This document shows, one piece after another, positions 45,301 through 56,101 of a DNA stretch of 64,000 nucleotides. This stretch comes from Dichetophora obliterata (taxonomy: Eukaryota; Arthropoda; Insecta; Diptera; Sciomyzidae): NCBI GenBank assembly GCA_963920525.1, contig OY986439.1, positions 33,115,819 through 33,179,818 of the forward strand, written 5' to 3'. The notes under the pieces are model-generated. The model was not told where the DNA came from, searched no databases, and worked only from the letters and a program-made list of their open reading frames with translations. How positions within the stretch are numbered: the stretch's first letter is position 1; every line of letters begins with the position of its first letter. The position numbers and the translations under genes are program-made.

Positions 45301-47797
45301 CTTGATTAATGATCGCCTCCAAATCTTTTATTTTTTCCATAAATGCAACTGATGGCTTTTTCAGCCCTCCCTGCGAGACTTCATCCACCCATGTAAAGGA
45401 GCAGTCTTTACTTTGAAAACTTTCAAAATGTAGCCTTTTTATAATGTGGCCTGCAACGTACTTTAAGGCGTCCTCTTGCAGTTCGTCAATTTCGTCACCT
45501 GGGGCCCTATTCTCTAACTGTGAGTTTTAAAGTGTACACTTTTTTTTGATTGCACTCATCGACTAAAAACTAAAGAGTTTTTGTGACAGCCCGTGTACAC
45601 TTTAAAACTCACAGTTACAGAATAGGGCCCCTGTTCATGTTCATATGTAGACATCTGGGAAAAGTAAAATCAAAAATCCCTTTTTACTTCTTGGACCCTG
45701 TTCTCACTCGCCTTAAAAAAGGCAGAGTAATGGCGTTATTTTGACACTATGCATCTGTCAGGTGTTCTTACTACCGACTTTTTTAAGCCCGCCTTATTTT
45801 GCATTCCGAGAACAGTCCATAAATGTGGTGTTAAATTTCGGAGAATTCATTACTTTGTAAATCTTAAATTAAACAGCAACGCAAACAGAAAACCCAACCA
45901 ATGCAAAACAAAATGTATTTGCGCTAAAACATAAGAGAACCACGAGGAAAATGAGGCACAATGAAACTTCAAAGTAACAGACGTCAAAATGAATCGCAAA
46001 ATTTTTAAAATTTTTGAAAATGCTGCCTCACGTAACTTGTCACCTTCCCACTTCCCACCTTACCTGTAGACGTCAAAATTAATCCGATGCTCCGCCTAAC
46101 GTAAGGCGCGTGAGAACAGGCTCTTGGTGTGTTTGCAGTACTTTTATTTGACACCAATTTGACACTATATGCCCAAAGTAACGAGTAAAAGTAGCGATTA
46201 ATAGTACCTGGTAATTCTATCATGCGCGCTGGTATAACAAGCTGAAACACTGTGTTGCTGCCACGCCACCGTTGCCAAACGCCCATAACATGCTATCAGT
46301 GAAACGGCACGAGTAAATTGTGGTCGTCATCATTTATAAAACACTAATAAATGACGTTTAAAACTCTTGAAAAGATATATTATTAGGTGGCAACCCTATT
46401 ATTTCAAAATTTTATAAATAAAAAAATCCTATGAAATGTGATAATTTACATTGGCATCACCACAGTTGATCAAAGTGACACATGCGCGACCTTGAAGAGA
46501 GATAAAATTTTTAGGTCGTGCGTTCTGGCAGTTCATCCAGTAAAGTTATTGCAAAGCCGATCAAAGGCCGACCGACCGAACGCAGTATTGCGTATCAGCC
46601 TTACGCTGCGTCTACACGTAACGATTTTTATAACAATTGTTTATATCCGTATTAGTTGTCAAATTTTTGTTAACTTCAAGGAAATTGTCTAACGTGACGT
46701 AGGTGGGCAAGACAATTGTTACGTTTCCTTTGGTTTTTAAATTTTTCTCTGTTCTCGTTCTTCACTTTCAGAAGAAGTGAAATGAAATGTCAAAAAATGT
46801 CAGCCTACGTCAAATCGTTGTAAGTTCAATTGTCTGCCTGATTGTTGAGTCAATTGAGCTGACAACTGAGAAAATATGAATGTATTAGTAAAAAATGTGT
46901 GAGTGTATTGAAATTGTCATGACAATTTGTCTCGTGTAGGCCTAGGGTTAAAGGTTCTGTGGACTCCGTGGTTGGCAGTTTTAGGGGGTAGCTGATTTTG
47001 GAATTGATGTCAAAATTCAAGATGGCAGATAGAGTTGCCACCTAGATTTTTTTGTATTTTTGCGAATTCTTGTTATTTTGAAATTCTGACAACGGATTTG
47101 ATTTCGAATCTAATGTCACAGTTTTAAAATTTAAGATGGAGGTTAGGGCTGCCACCTAAATTTTTACCACACTATTTCCACCTAGTAAAATGTATTTTTA
47201 AGAGTTTTAAACATAATTTAACAGTGTTAGGGGTCGCTGATTTCGAATTTGATTTCAGAATTTTAAAATTCAATATGGTGGATAGAGTTGCCACCTAATT
47301 TTTTATTTTTACGAATTCGGTGCTGGCGCGAACACTAGGTAAAAATGGGTCGCTGAATCCGAATCCTTTGTCAGAATTTCAAAATGACGTAATTTTTGTA
47401 TAATAGGGCTGCCACCTAATAATGCGTATTTTAAAGAGTTTTAAATATAATTTTGCAGTTTTAGGGGGTCATAATTATCTAATTTTTGTATAATATGTAT
47501 AATTTTGAAGTTTGCATCTTCTATCCGAAATTTTTAATAACTTCTTCTCATCTTTTGAACTTTCGGCTTGAAATTTACAAGATGATTTCAAATTTAAGCT
47601 AATGTGAAGCAATAGCTTTTTTATATCATTTCATTACCTACGTTCGTGCCTTGGGATAACTCTTATAATAAATATATTCAAATAAATGTACATAGATTGT
47701 GCAGTTACTTACCATAATCGATATCTGGATGTACACTTGGAATGCGCAAATATTCGCGAAATATTTGAATTTCCTCATTATTCTTCCACGAGCTCAT
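33378..47797 (-). CDS. Aminoacylase-1-like metallopeptidase (M20 family), copy 3, complete six-exon gene
   Basis: This is the tandem duplicate of copy 2, with the same predicted role as cytosolic zinc N-acyl-amino-acid hydrolase. Exons are 47713-47797, 40647-40994, 34206-34355, 33857-34140, 33642-33775 and 33378-33582. Their lengths are identical to copy 2 (85, 348, 150, 284, 134, 205 bp), giving 401 residues starting MSSWKNNEEI. All metal and catalytic motifs are kept (SHMDVVP, RGSQDMK, VPDEE, LDEG, GTAGHGS, HDHDEF). Differences from copy 2 include IILNSH to VMLNSH, LLHDHD to LPHDHD and KADTYL to KAHTYL. Exons 4-6 differ by only about 12 bases in 623. Introns 1 and 2 (6.7 and 6.3 kb) are filled with elements different from those in copy 2. 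It is probably functional. Confidence 0.92.
34696..36209. mobile_element. Harbinger-like element (1.5 kb) with TAA target duplication, containing other repeats
   Basis: Inverted ends begin AGGCTTGATTACCCAAGCGT and are flanked by TAA (34693-34695, 36210-36212). Subterminal sequences repeat GCGTAACG/CGTTACG motifs in both orientations. Inside, at 34911, a reversed Helitron-like end (ACTAGCTGATATACCCGGTG) begins a nested element that reaches at least the (AAAC)n run at 35926-35953. Confidence 0.7.
36213..38920. other. Intron 2 of copy 3: mixed decayed repeats, no gene
   Basis: A one-ended copy of the 13345 MITE starts near 36256. Diverged Helitron-like sequence lies at 36720-36960. About three ~130-bp tandem units with AAATGTTATCAGTGAAAC-like sequence lie at 37200-37580. 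Two diverged direct copies of TTGGGCGATTGT-rich sequence lie at 37668-37800 and 37973-38110. Nothing coding is recognised. Confidence 0.5.
38925..40568. repeat. Complex of nested inverted repeats in intron 2 of copy 3
   Basis: Outer arms (38925-39200 and 40050-40225) start GGGTCCTTTTCGCAAAATTT and its complement. A second pair, 39440-39715 with 40252-40568, shares GGGAGCGGTCCGAATGCTT and TCCCACACTTAGCGTCATCC. A perfect-looking hairpin lies at 39032-39120 around a CGCGCGCGCG core. The filler is TCAAATTTCGAAA and AATCTTGAAA low-complexity repeats. It is probably overlapping foldback elements. Confidence 0.7.
41208..42306. mobile_element. Foldback-like element (1.1 kb) of GAAATAAGCCCCAA repeats, in intron 1 of copy 3
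   Basis: Inverted ends TGGCACCACGAAATAGACCT and, read inward from the right, TGGCACCATGAAATAGACCC are flanked by direct ATCATTT (41201-41207, 42307-42313). Both flanks of the interior are built from short degenerate units of AATGAAATAAGYCCCAA. A unique central part (about 41530-42020) has a 72-codon frame at 41584 that resembles nothing I know. Confidence 0.65.
42371..42507. mobile_element. Palindromic MITE, second copy of the 13945 family
   Basis: Starts GGCCCATTATTATAGTCAAA and ends with the near complement TTTTGACTATGATAATGGGCC; flanks are ACT and ATT, so the duplication has probably mutated. Confidence 0.7.
42712..42826. repeat. Palindrome, ~115 bp
   Basis: TATGTTGATTTTATATGATTTAAATAC... 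pairs with ...TTTAAATCATATAAGATCAACATA; the centre is two inverted AAACATTT blocks separated by TGATTTAAG-like sequence. Probably a short palindromic MITE. Confidence 0.7.
43558..44010. mobile_element. Diverged copy of the 27197 hAT-type element, with nested palindrome
   Basis: The left end GAGCTGCACAAGCCTTCTTGAAG and right end GAGCTTGTGTAGAAA correspond to the perfect ends of the 27197 element with several changes. A palindromic element is inserted at 43821-43988. No satellite array is present, so the array was gained in, or lost from, one lineage. Confidence 0.55.
43821..43988. mobile_element. Palindromic MITE, 168 bp, nested
   Basis: Ends GGGGTTCACATGGTCCTACA and complement TGTAGGATCATGTGAACCCC; a second internal palindrome GAATTTGAAATATTTCAAATTC lies near the middle. 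No clear target duplication. Confidence 0.75.
44833..45053. mobile_element. Palindromic MITE, 221 bp
   Basis: Inverted repeats beginning CAGCCCTATCATGAATAATT span nearly half the element each. AAT flanks both sides (44830-44832, 45054-45056). Confidence 0.8.
45502..45630. mobile_element. MITE, second copy of the 9169 family
   Basis: GGGCCCTATTCTCTAACTGT ends, CTG on both sides (45499-45501, 45631-45633). Confidence 0.8.
45695..46123. mobile_element. MITE (429 bp) with 4-bp target duplication TTGG
   Basis: The ends are ACCCTGTTCTCACTCGCCTT and, inward from the right, GAGCCTGTTCTCACGCGCCT, with TTGG at 45691-45694 and 46124-46127. It is near-identical to the copy at 59020-59468 (flanked by AATG), which fixes the boundaries. 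Confidence 0.85.
46604..46947. mobile_element. MITE (344 bp), TTA-flanked
   Basis: CGCTGCGTCTACACG pairs with CCCTAGGCCTACACG read from the right end; TTA at 46601-46603 and 46948-46950. Internal CAATTGT/ACAATTG motifs recur in both orientations. Confidence 0.5.
46951..47480. repeat. One end of the satellite-bearing element of 27.2 kb
   Basis: GGACTCCGTGG, then AGTTGCCACCTAGATTTTTT and GGTCGCTGATTTCGAAT match the terminal and unit sequences of the 27222-29105 element with about 10-15% divergence. A separate single-unit fragment lies at 46345-46415. Confidence 0.7.
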
Positions 47798-49090
47798 TTT
47801 CGCGCCAGCAATGAATGATCTGATTGGAAGTAAAAATTAATTTTAATTTTAAAAATTACTAATTTAACCTCAATTAAGACATAAAAAGAAAAATAAGGAA
47901 ATAATATAGTAAATTAAAATTTCTTTAGCATTTCCTTAAATTTAAATTTATTTAATTATTAAAATATTTTGAATATTTTTCCCAAAGAGAACTAACGATA
48001 TGTTTGTATGTTTAACGAAAAAGAGCTGACCAACTCTTGACGAAGCAAAATCTTGTAATCTACTAAAGAAGCTTTCTCACAATTTTGAGATCCAAGCATC
48101 TGTGTTTTACTTTTAATATAGACGTTGCAATTAAAAAAAAAACTCGTTATAACTATTTGACAATCTATTCTGCTGATAATACTTTGTTGGAAAGTATGTA
48201 TGCATATTCAAGTTTGTTGTCTTAATCTTGTTATCTATCAGAAACCATAATTCCTTATTATCAGCTGAATACTTGTGACAATTTCTTAACAAGGCATCTC
48301 AAATTGAGTCTTAATTATAAGATTGAAATCCCAAGCTGTTTGGCTTTATATCTTTTTAATCTAAAATTTTTTTCATTATCTTTTCTCTTCGTATTTAGCC
48401 TAAATTAAGTAACAGCACAAAATAATAAAGTTCTAAGTCAACTGCATCGCCTACCTCCCATAAAAACCATATTTTTTTCATAAAAAAACCTGCATAAAAT
48501 TGCTAATTAATGTTTTTAAAGAGTAAATTTAGTTTATTTAACTTCACTTAAACGTAATGCTAAAAATATTTTAAATCGGATGACTTTTAAATATATCTCC
48601 TATTAACGAACTTTTAAATTTTTGTTTTAAAAAATGGTTGCTAATACAAAATAAGGTCACACCTTGTTTTCAATTATGAATTCTATTTTATTTTTCTTGA
48701 AAATTAAGAGTACCTACAAATTGTCTTGGAAATCAGTGCATTTTATGGCAAAATGTGATTTTAAGACTATTTTCAAATTAAGTGGTTTTTCTTAATAGCA
48801 GCTAGATGCAGCAGGTTTTTACAGAAACGAAGGTAGAAGTACGATATTTTATGATAGTTATAGCCTTCGACTTTAATAATGCTTAACTAGATAGATATTT
48901 TCTACTAAATTTTACTTAAATTTTCAATCCTTGAAAAATTTACAGTCATATTTCAACGATTTTTCTATTTTTATTTATTAACATTTTTTATTATGTATTT
49001 TATATTAAATTCAATGGCGATTAAGACATAAAAAAGTAAAAAAATCAAAACCTTGAGATATAATTTGCGCTCGCAGTTATTATTGTTTAA
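47798..49090. promoter_or_regulatory. Upstream region of acylase copy 3, then plain AT-rich DNA
   Basis: The first ~530 bp align with the upstream region of copy 2 (for example TATGTTTGTATGTTTAACGA and GACGAAGCAAAATC). Beyond about 48340 the sequence has no counterpart and no gene is seen. Confidence 0.45.
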
Positions 49091-49329
49091 ACTTGAGTTT
49101 ATTTTTTGAGTTTTGTTGAGCTTATTTTTGTTAAAAAAGTTACGAATTTTATAAAAAAAACCAATGATCGTAATTATTATAAGCGATATCCAAAAACTCA
49201 AAGTTTTATTATTTTTAGATTTTTATTGTATTGCTCAAAAATAAGAATTATGTTTCGATTTCTATTTTTTTCATCAAAAATAAGAGTTATTTTTTGATTA
49301 TTATAAGCTTTTATTTAACTTGCTTCGTT

Positions 49330-49392
49330 CGTATGTATGTATGTATGCATGTATGTATGTATGTATGTATGTATGTATGTATGTATGTATAT
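49330..49392. repeat. (ATGT)n microsatellite, ~15 units
   Basis: Near-perfect GTAT/ATGT tetranucleotide run with one C substitution. Confidence 0.95.
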
Positions 49393-49489
49393 ATGTCCTC
49401 AAAACTTGCAAGCCACTTTTCTACAACTTGTTGGTATCCGATTAAGCTGAAATTTAGCATACATATGTGAGTCCGATGACAATGCAAGA

Positions 49490-50115
49490 TTATGATAAAA
49501 AATTTTGCCACACCCCCTTTTACCGCCCACAAATAAATAAAAATGCTATATCTCTAAAACTACTGGGCCGATTCAGCTGAAATTTTGGCAGTAAGTTCCC
49601 TTCGAGTAGAGGATAGTTAAGAAAAAAAATTTTCCACTCCCCCTTTTACCGCCCACAAATCCATAAAAATACTATATCTCTAAAACTACGGGGCTCAAAT
49701 AAAGGATGTGGCTTATGAAAAAAATTTAATTACACCCCCTTTTACCGCCCACAAATTAATAAAAATTCTATATCTTCAAAACTACGAGGCTGATTCAGCT
49801 AAAATTTTGGCAGTTATTTCCCTTCAAGTAGAGGATGGTTCAGGAAAATTTTTTGCCACACCCCCTTTTACCGCCCACAAATAAATAAAAATCCTATATC
49901 TTCAAAACTACGGGGCTGATTGTAAGCTGATTATAACTTGCTTCGTGTATATATGTATGTATGTCCGTCAAAATTTGCAAACTATTTTTCGCAACTTTGC
50001 AAACTTGTTGGTATCCGATTAAGTCCGGTGACAATGCAATATTATAATAAAAATTTTTGCCACACCCCCTTTTACCGCACACAAATCAATAAAAATGCTA
50101 TATCTCCACAAGTTT
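49490..50115. repeat. Tandem repeats, ~118-180 bp, CCCCCTTTTACCGCCCACAA units
   Basis: Five occurrences of CCCCTTTTACCGCCCACAAA (or CGCACACAAA) are followed by TAAAAATGCTATATCTC and AAACTACTGGGCCGATTCAG-like sequence. The array is duplicated around two copies of TAACTTGCTTCGT...ATGTATGTATGT. It resembles the internal repeats of Helitron-like elements. Confidence 0.7.
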
Positions 50116-50824
50116 TGAAAATAAAAGATGTTAATAATACACCTTTAAGACTAAAAAGTAAAAAATAAATAAAACGTAAAAAAATTTTTTTAAATATAAG
50201 CTTTTATTTAAAAAATACGTGAACTAAAAAGAAAAAAATAAATTTAAGTGACATGTGACATATATGTATATTAGGGCGGGCCAAATTTTTTGTCGATTAA
50301 AGCCACCCCCTGGGATGATTCTATAGACAATTCTAAGCAACTTTGGTGAAGAAACCATAGGTCTATCTCGATTTTCGAGTCTCCCACTCTTCAAAAAATG
50401 ATTTTTCCCCTATAACATCATTGATTCAAAATTCGATTTTTTATTCATCGTTATATTATCTTTTTTATGTGTATATGGGGGGTTTTTGGGGTCGAGAAAT
50501 TCATTTCTGATCTTTATTTTTACCTATGACCACCGCCAGAGGGCGTTTCATACATATTTTAACTATTTTTCGTCTATTTTCTGAGAAAAATTTAAATTTT
50601 TTTCGGTAATATTGATCTTTATTTTATTTTTTGTCAACAGAAATTCAACCTAAAAACTAAGAACATGTGCAAAAAAAACAAAAAAATTAATTTAGTGGAA
50701 GAAAAGCGAAATAAGTTATTTTTGAAAGTCTTTCTTGCTTTCCAGTCTGGGGTATTTTGCACGGCTTTCTGATGTAACTGCCATAACACTGTGTCGATTT
50801 TTTTGTAAAACACGTTTAGAAACG

Positions 50825-52366
50825 CTAGAAACGCAACTTAACATGTCTTTCCGTTGCTTGTATGTGTACCGGAATTCTTGGATCAGGCAATGGTGGATCA
50901 TCGTATTCTATATATTGTTCCAAATGATCATACGGAATGGTATGCGTAAACGGTGGTTCGAATAAGACATCATCTTTATTTAAATCAATCATATTCGTAT
51001 AATCTGTACAATTGAAGTTTATCAAAGGTTTTTGATAAACTCTAAGATGTGCCGGGTCATACAGATTTCTTCGGTAGTGTAAAATTTTCTTGATTGCGAT
51101 GTTTCGTGTCTCTTTTTTATCATCAAATAACATCGCTAACAGAATATTTTCGGAATGTGCGTAATATGAATTGTCTTTAATGACATTATTCACAACTTGG
51201 CGTAGATTTGTATCCAAATATTGTGTCCAACGAATGAATTTGTGAAATAATACACTACCGAAGACCACCGAATTATAGTACTTGATGTTGAAGTGCATCG
51301 GCACATACACTTTCATTATGTATGTTGCCAGAATTTTCAAATTCCTTGATGGATTTTCAGTTGACACATACAACCGCAACAATCTATTCGCCTTGGTGAG
51401 CCAACGTGAATGTGCTATTGGTCCTGGTTTAATGTGAGACAAATCCGCAGGAACAACACCATTCGAAATTGCATTGGCCATTTTGTATAGGTACTTTGAA
51501 TCGGTGGATAATTCAAATGGATCTAAATCAGGTGGCATGTTCTCTAGCACGATTATCTCGAATTCATCTATAAGCTGAAAAAAAAAGAAATTAGATGAAT
51601 TAAATGCAATTTTACCATTTAATAATGGAAAAAATCGATGTGAAAAATGATACATACCGGAAGATTTTCACACGTTTCAATTTGTTTGCCCAACGTTCCG
51701 GTTGTTGTTCGTGGTCCAGTGGTCGATGATTTGTCCAAAGTGTTAAACAAATGACGAAATGGCAGCTCGTTGAAGTGCAGAAGGCATACAAACCAATGCA
51801 GCGGTCTATTTAAATGCAATTCAAATCGACGCAAAATCCCATTTCTTACGCCAGTATTTGTTGGCTCACCATCACAGCAAATACCGAAAAAGTGAGCAAT
51901 TTCTTTTTCGACGAAGAATCCATTCAATGTCATCAATTTGTGTTCAGCATCTTCATTTTCAACTTTTGTGTAGCCTATCAATCGAGAATTTGGTTCCTTC
52001 AAAACAACTAGATGTGGTTCTTTCACCATCCTTGGATGCAACTTCTCATCGATTTTTTCCATTGTTAAAGCATCATTTTTTCGGCCGTCGAATGAAAATG
52101 CTATCAAATTAGATGCATCATACTGCTTACGAAGCAATTCTTCTCTGCATTTGGCTTTTTCTCGACGCACTTTATTTTTATCCATGATGATCGGATTGCC
52201 ATGTGCATCTTTTACGTCAATGTCTTGCATAAGGGATGTTGCGAGTGCTGCTGCTAATCTATCTGACACACCAAATCGATCACACATCGCAGCGAAGTTC
52301 GAAGCATCGTATCTGGGAGTATACGGTCCTCGTATCAGTGGCGGAACATCTTGTGGATTTGAACAT
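50825..52366 (-). CDS. Transposon-encoded protein, probable transposase of unassigned family
   Basis: Exon A (52366 down to 51658, open, first internal Met at 52287) joins exon B (51574-50825) across a GTATGT...TTTCAG intron in phase 0, giving at least 459 residues. Exon A carries FFGICCDGEPTNTGVRNGI, then RPLHWFVCLLHFNELPFRHL and GPRTTTGTLG. Exon B has DLDPFELSTD, GPIAHSRWLTKANRLLRLYV and SENILLAML. This protein type recurs as repeat-associated open frames in many arthropods and cnidarians from general knowledge; the acidic residues in the first block could belong to an RNase H-like fold, which is inference. The start is unresolved: an upstream exon is likely because the frame closes with TGA just before 52366. 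Genome defence or host use is not indicated. Confidence 0.7.
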
Positions 52367-52399
52367 GAAATGCTTCAAATGAGTTTCGTTACTTGTTGA

Positions 52400-53127
52400 T
52401 GTTGTTTTTTAGATCCATTGCATACATAAGACTTAAAAAATAACTGAAATTAGTATATTTTAAAACATTTGGTTCGAATATATTTTTTCCACCTGCAAAT
52501 TGGTAAAAACGCAATGGTAAAAATGATGAGAATTTTATTTATATTAGTTACGTTTCTTGTTAGAACGTATTAGTTTTTACACACTATGTGGGTGTTACTG
52601 GTGTTGCATGGTTTCTCCTGGGTGCGTTGGTAGTCGGTGGGGATGATGTTGCTGCTGGTGGCGGAGCCTTGTGTCGTTAATTGCTGCGGCTGTCTGGTGA
52701 TGTGCCGTCTGGTGGTGCTGTTGGTATGCCGGGTAATGCACTCTGGAGTATGCGAAAAAACTGACGCGTTTAAACAATTATAAATACGAACACAATTTCT
52801 GTACTTAATTTACTTTAATTTTATTTATTTAAAACCAACTAAATTCCATACGCAAAAAAACGAACCAACGCGGTTAAAGGAATGCGAGAGAAAAGCCAAA
52901 ACGGGAGAAAAATCACTAAACATATGACAGCAAGTGTCAAAAGGCCGCACTGAACATCAACAACACAAACCCATCGCCGACCGTCAATACACATCAATGC
53001 AGTTTGCGGTGGGCGACGAGTTTGTTCAGTGCGGATATAAACAATTGACTTACTTAAAATTAAGAACAATAAATGTCAGAGATAAAAAGTCCGCAAAGCA
53101 GCAGAAATAATTTTGGTTAAAATAGGC
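52400..53127. other. Interior of the 3.15-kb transposon upstream of its gene
   Basis: Expected to hold promoter and any 5' exon. A CAN-repeat-rich minus-strand frame (52595-52777) translates to His/Gln-rich peptide and could be low-complexity leader. A small inverted repeat CCGCACTGAAC/GTTCAGTGCGG lies at 52944-53038. Confidence 0.4.
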
Positions 53128-54259
53128 ATGAAACGCCCTCTGGCGGTGGTCATAGGTAAAAATAAAGATCAGAAATGAATTTCTCGACCCCAAAAACCCC
53201 CCATATACACATAAAAAAGATAATATAACGATGAATAAAAAATCGAATTTTGAATCAATGATGTTATAGGGGAAAAATCATTTTTTGAAAAGTGGGAGAC
53301 TCGAAAATCGAGATAGACCTATGGTTTCTTCACCAAAGTTGCTTAGAATTGTCCATAGAATCATCCCAGGGGGTGGCTTTAATCGAATTTTTCGGCTCCA
53401 TACAAATTGGCCCGGCCTAATGTATATAGTAGGTATATAGTAGGTTCAGAAGAACCCCTCTCTTGGTTACTCATCATCATAATAAAAGCGTACGCAAATT
53501 GGTAAGTTCTAAGGAGTTATATAAATTTAGAATTTTTCAAATACATTTATATTTAAAAGTTTGAGGCACCGATGTCCGCGATCCGTTATACAGGTTTACT
53601 ACACATTATCAGTGGCATTGGATCTCTTAGCAAGCTTACCTGTAAATTATTTAATTTAATTATTAATATTATGCAATTATAAAAATAATTTAAGTGCAAT
53701 TGTTGACTCCGCTGAATGCGTCCAATGTGTGTGACACACGCGGTTTGTTTTGTTTTCTTTTGTTTAACATTCGATGGTCGCATCTCGTGAGAAAAAAGTT
53801 AGCTGTCATAGCTACCTAATAGTCATTGTATCAAACAAACAAATATTTCAAAAAATGAAATGACAGCTCATAAAAATATACAGGTGCGGCACCTGTGTTT
53901 CAAATTTTTTAAAGGCTATATCACAATTTTATATGGATAGCAAACATAATCCTATTTGTTATAGGATTATTATTTTTGTTTTTGCTTTGCATGTAAAAAA
54001 AATAATCTGGATTATTTTAAAGCGAATGGAACGAAGCTAATATCAGTGCCTTAAGCTTTTAAATATAAATGTATTTGAAAAGTTCTAAATTTATATTAGT
54101 CCTTAGAACTTACCAATTTACCCACACTTATATTATGATGCTGAGTAACCAAGAGAGGGGTTCTTCTGCACCTAGAATATACCTACTATATACATATATG
54201 ACAAATGACACTAAAACTTATTTCTTTCTTTTAAGTTCACGTATTTTGTAAATAAAAGC

Positions 54260-54780
54260 TTATTTTTTAAAAAAATTTTTCACTTTTTATTTTTATTTTT
54301 CTCTTCAAGAATAAGACTTATTTGTGAGTTTTATTATTTTGCTCAAGAATAAAATTTTTCCTCAATTTTTATTTTTTTCGCTCAGAAATAAAAGTTATTT
54401 CTCAATTTTTATTTTATGCTCAGAAATAAGAATTATTTGTTGAGTTTTATTTTTTCGCTCACTTTTTACGTACACACACTTTTTACGTACGCACACAAGG
54501 CACACTCAAGGCGAGCATGCGCCATCAACAACAAAGCTGTGTGGTGTTTTGAGGAAAAAAAGTAAAACTCGACAAATGATTTTTATTTTTGAGTGAAAAA
54601 ATAAAACTCAACAAATAATTCTTATTTCTGAGCATAAAATAAAAATTGAGAAATAACTTTTATTTCTGAGCGAAAAAAATAAAAATTGAAGAACCATTTT
54701 TATTCTTGAGCAAAATAATAAAACTCAAAACTAAGTCTTATTCTTGAACAGAAAAATAAAAATAAAAAAATAACTTATTT
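54260..54780. repeat. Palindrome of GCTCAGAAATAA units, ~250-bp arms
   Basis: TTATTTTTCTCTTCAAGAAT...TGAGCGAAAAAATAAAAC-type units on the left are mirrored from about 54570 to 54780, centred near 54500. Related one-sided units occur at 49215-49310. Confidence 0.8.
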
Positions 54781-54879
54781 TTGATGAAAAAAATAGAAAT
54801 CAGTGAATAATAATGAAATTAAATTTTTATTGGTAAAACTCAACAAATAAAAATCATTTCTTATTTCGATGGAGCATGC

Positions 54880-56101
54880 ATTAAGCAGCATATTAAAAAA
54901 ATAAATCAATAATAATAAATATAAAAAATATCAAGTTTTTAATACCACATCCATAATACATGTTTTATAACCTGACGAATAAAAATATTTTCATAAAATT
55001 TAATAAAAAAACCCCAAATGTCATCCTAAAATTAAAAAAGCGCACTGTGCAGCGGTAGAAAATGACCTAATATATATGATTAAAAAATTTAAGTTTTTGT
55101 TAATCTTCAATTGTTCCATGTTTAATTATTAACAAGAACAATTCAACAAAAATTAATAAATATTATCAATGAATGCAGAAAAAAAACAAAAAGTATACAA
55201 ATAAAAAAATTACCCAAAACAATGAAAAATCGCCAAAAAATAAATTACAAATGGCCCAAAACAAAAAATTAAAATTCGCCTAAAAAATAAAAAATTACCC
55301 AATTTTGTATGAAGAAATTTTGGGTAATTTTTATTTATTTTTTTGGCCGATTTTTCATTGTGCAATTTTTCGTAACATCATTCCATTGAGCAATTGAAAA
55401 AAAATGTGGCAATCTCAATGTGATACAGAAAACTTGACACAGCTACCATTCATTGAGATTTCAATTATAAAAATTTATTCAATCAAATGTGAATTTATTT
55501 TTTTTAACTAACAATTTATTTTGTAAATGAAATAGGAAATAATTGAAAATTTTTAAGTTAACTGCTAGTTTTTGTGACTTCTTACCAAAATTACTGTGAT
55601 AGTATTGCAACAATAGTTCAGATAAAATAAGCAAGGTAAGATTTAATAAAAAAAAGCGTGTGAATATATTGGACTTAAAGATTTTTTTACAACATTGACA
55701 AAGCACTTTCTATAAATCTATAGAGCTAGCATCAAATTTTATGTGGTCCTTATCGAATGCTGCGTAGATTTAATCCTGCGCCTGTACAAGCTAAATTACC
55801 TTCTTTTTACAGGGAAATTTATTCTAATCAAATAAGTCGATCACTTATTTTGTCAATAATTCGTATATATGATTGAGCATTCTTTTTTAATAACGATTGC
55901 AATTTTTTGTTACTTGTTTTAATAGAAAATTTGTAGAGAAGATTGAATAGTTTGTAAACCAAATCAGCGATTTTGAACATTTTCTTGTAAAAGGTGTTTT
56001 GAAACATAATTTTTATTCAAAATTTGCAGTTCTTGACCATATTAACAGAAATAATCTTTTAAAAAATCAAAAACAGAAAATACAAGCTATTAAGACTGAG
56101 T
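54880..56101. other. AT-rich DNA and putative 5' region of acylase copy 4
   Basis: A short inverted patch at 55190-55380 (AATTACCCAA/TTGGGTAATT) is present. A TATAAAT at 55710 is a weak promoter candidate. No gene recognised before the start codon at 56102. Confidence 0.4.

Larger units (their letters stand above)
44021..46600. mobile_element. Inverted-repeat element with CTGCGTTCGGTCGGTCG ends, ~2.6 kb, hosting several MITEs
   Basis: The left end ACCTGATTCACAATACTGCG continuing TTCGGTCGGTCG pairs with GGCTGATACGCAATACTGCG read inward from 46600. Inside are a 75-codon unrecognised frame (44551) and three MITEs (44833, 45502, 45695). No transposase motif is seen. A related fragment lies at 6745-6900. 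Confidence 0.55.
50271..53420 (-). mobile_element. DNA transposon (3,150 bp) with ~285-bp terminal inverted repeats and 6-bp target duplication
   Basis: Arms 50271-50550 and 53128-53420 are close to identical and begin TTAGGGCGGGCCAA / TTAGGCCGGGCCAA. TGTATA flanks them (50265-50270, 53421-53426). Removing the element and one TGTATA restores exactly the order seen in the opposite foldback arm. It encodes a two-exon protein with no frame damage in the main part. The superfamily is not assigned: 6-bp duplications and such long arms do not match the common groups I can name securely. Confidence 0.85.
50160..54290. mobile_element. Foldback element split by a 3.15-kb transposon
   Basis: The left arm is 50160-50270 plus 53427-53590 and the right arm is about 54030-54290. 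Both contain CACGTATTTT...AATAAAAGCTTAT, CATATATGTATATAGTAGGT and CAGAAGAACCCCTCTCTTGG in order. The uninterrupted right arm shows the pre-insertion sequence of the left arm. AATAA-type repeats continue outward on both sides (49100-49310 and to about 54880). Confidence 0.7.

Noticed and set aside
49231..49532. Frames encoding Tyr/Val/Cys/Met or Ile/His/Thr runs
   Set aside because: Translation of the (ATGT)n microsatellite.
52595..52777. His/Gln-rich minus-strand frame
   Set aside because: Low-complexity CAN repeats inside the transposon; no conserved domain and no clear splice link to its gene.
55742..55866. Frame RFNPAPVQAKLPSFYREIY as a possible LINE C-terminus
   Set aside because: Resemblance to the LINE tail at 1.1 kb is limited to a few residues and no other LINE sequence is nearby.
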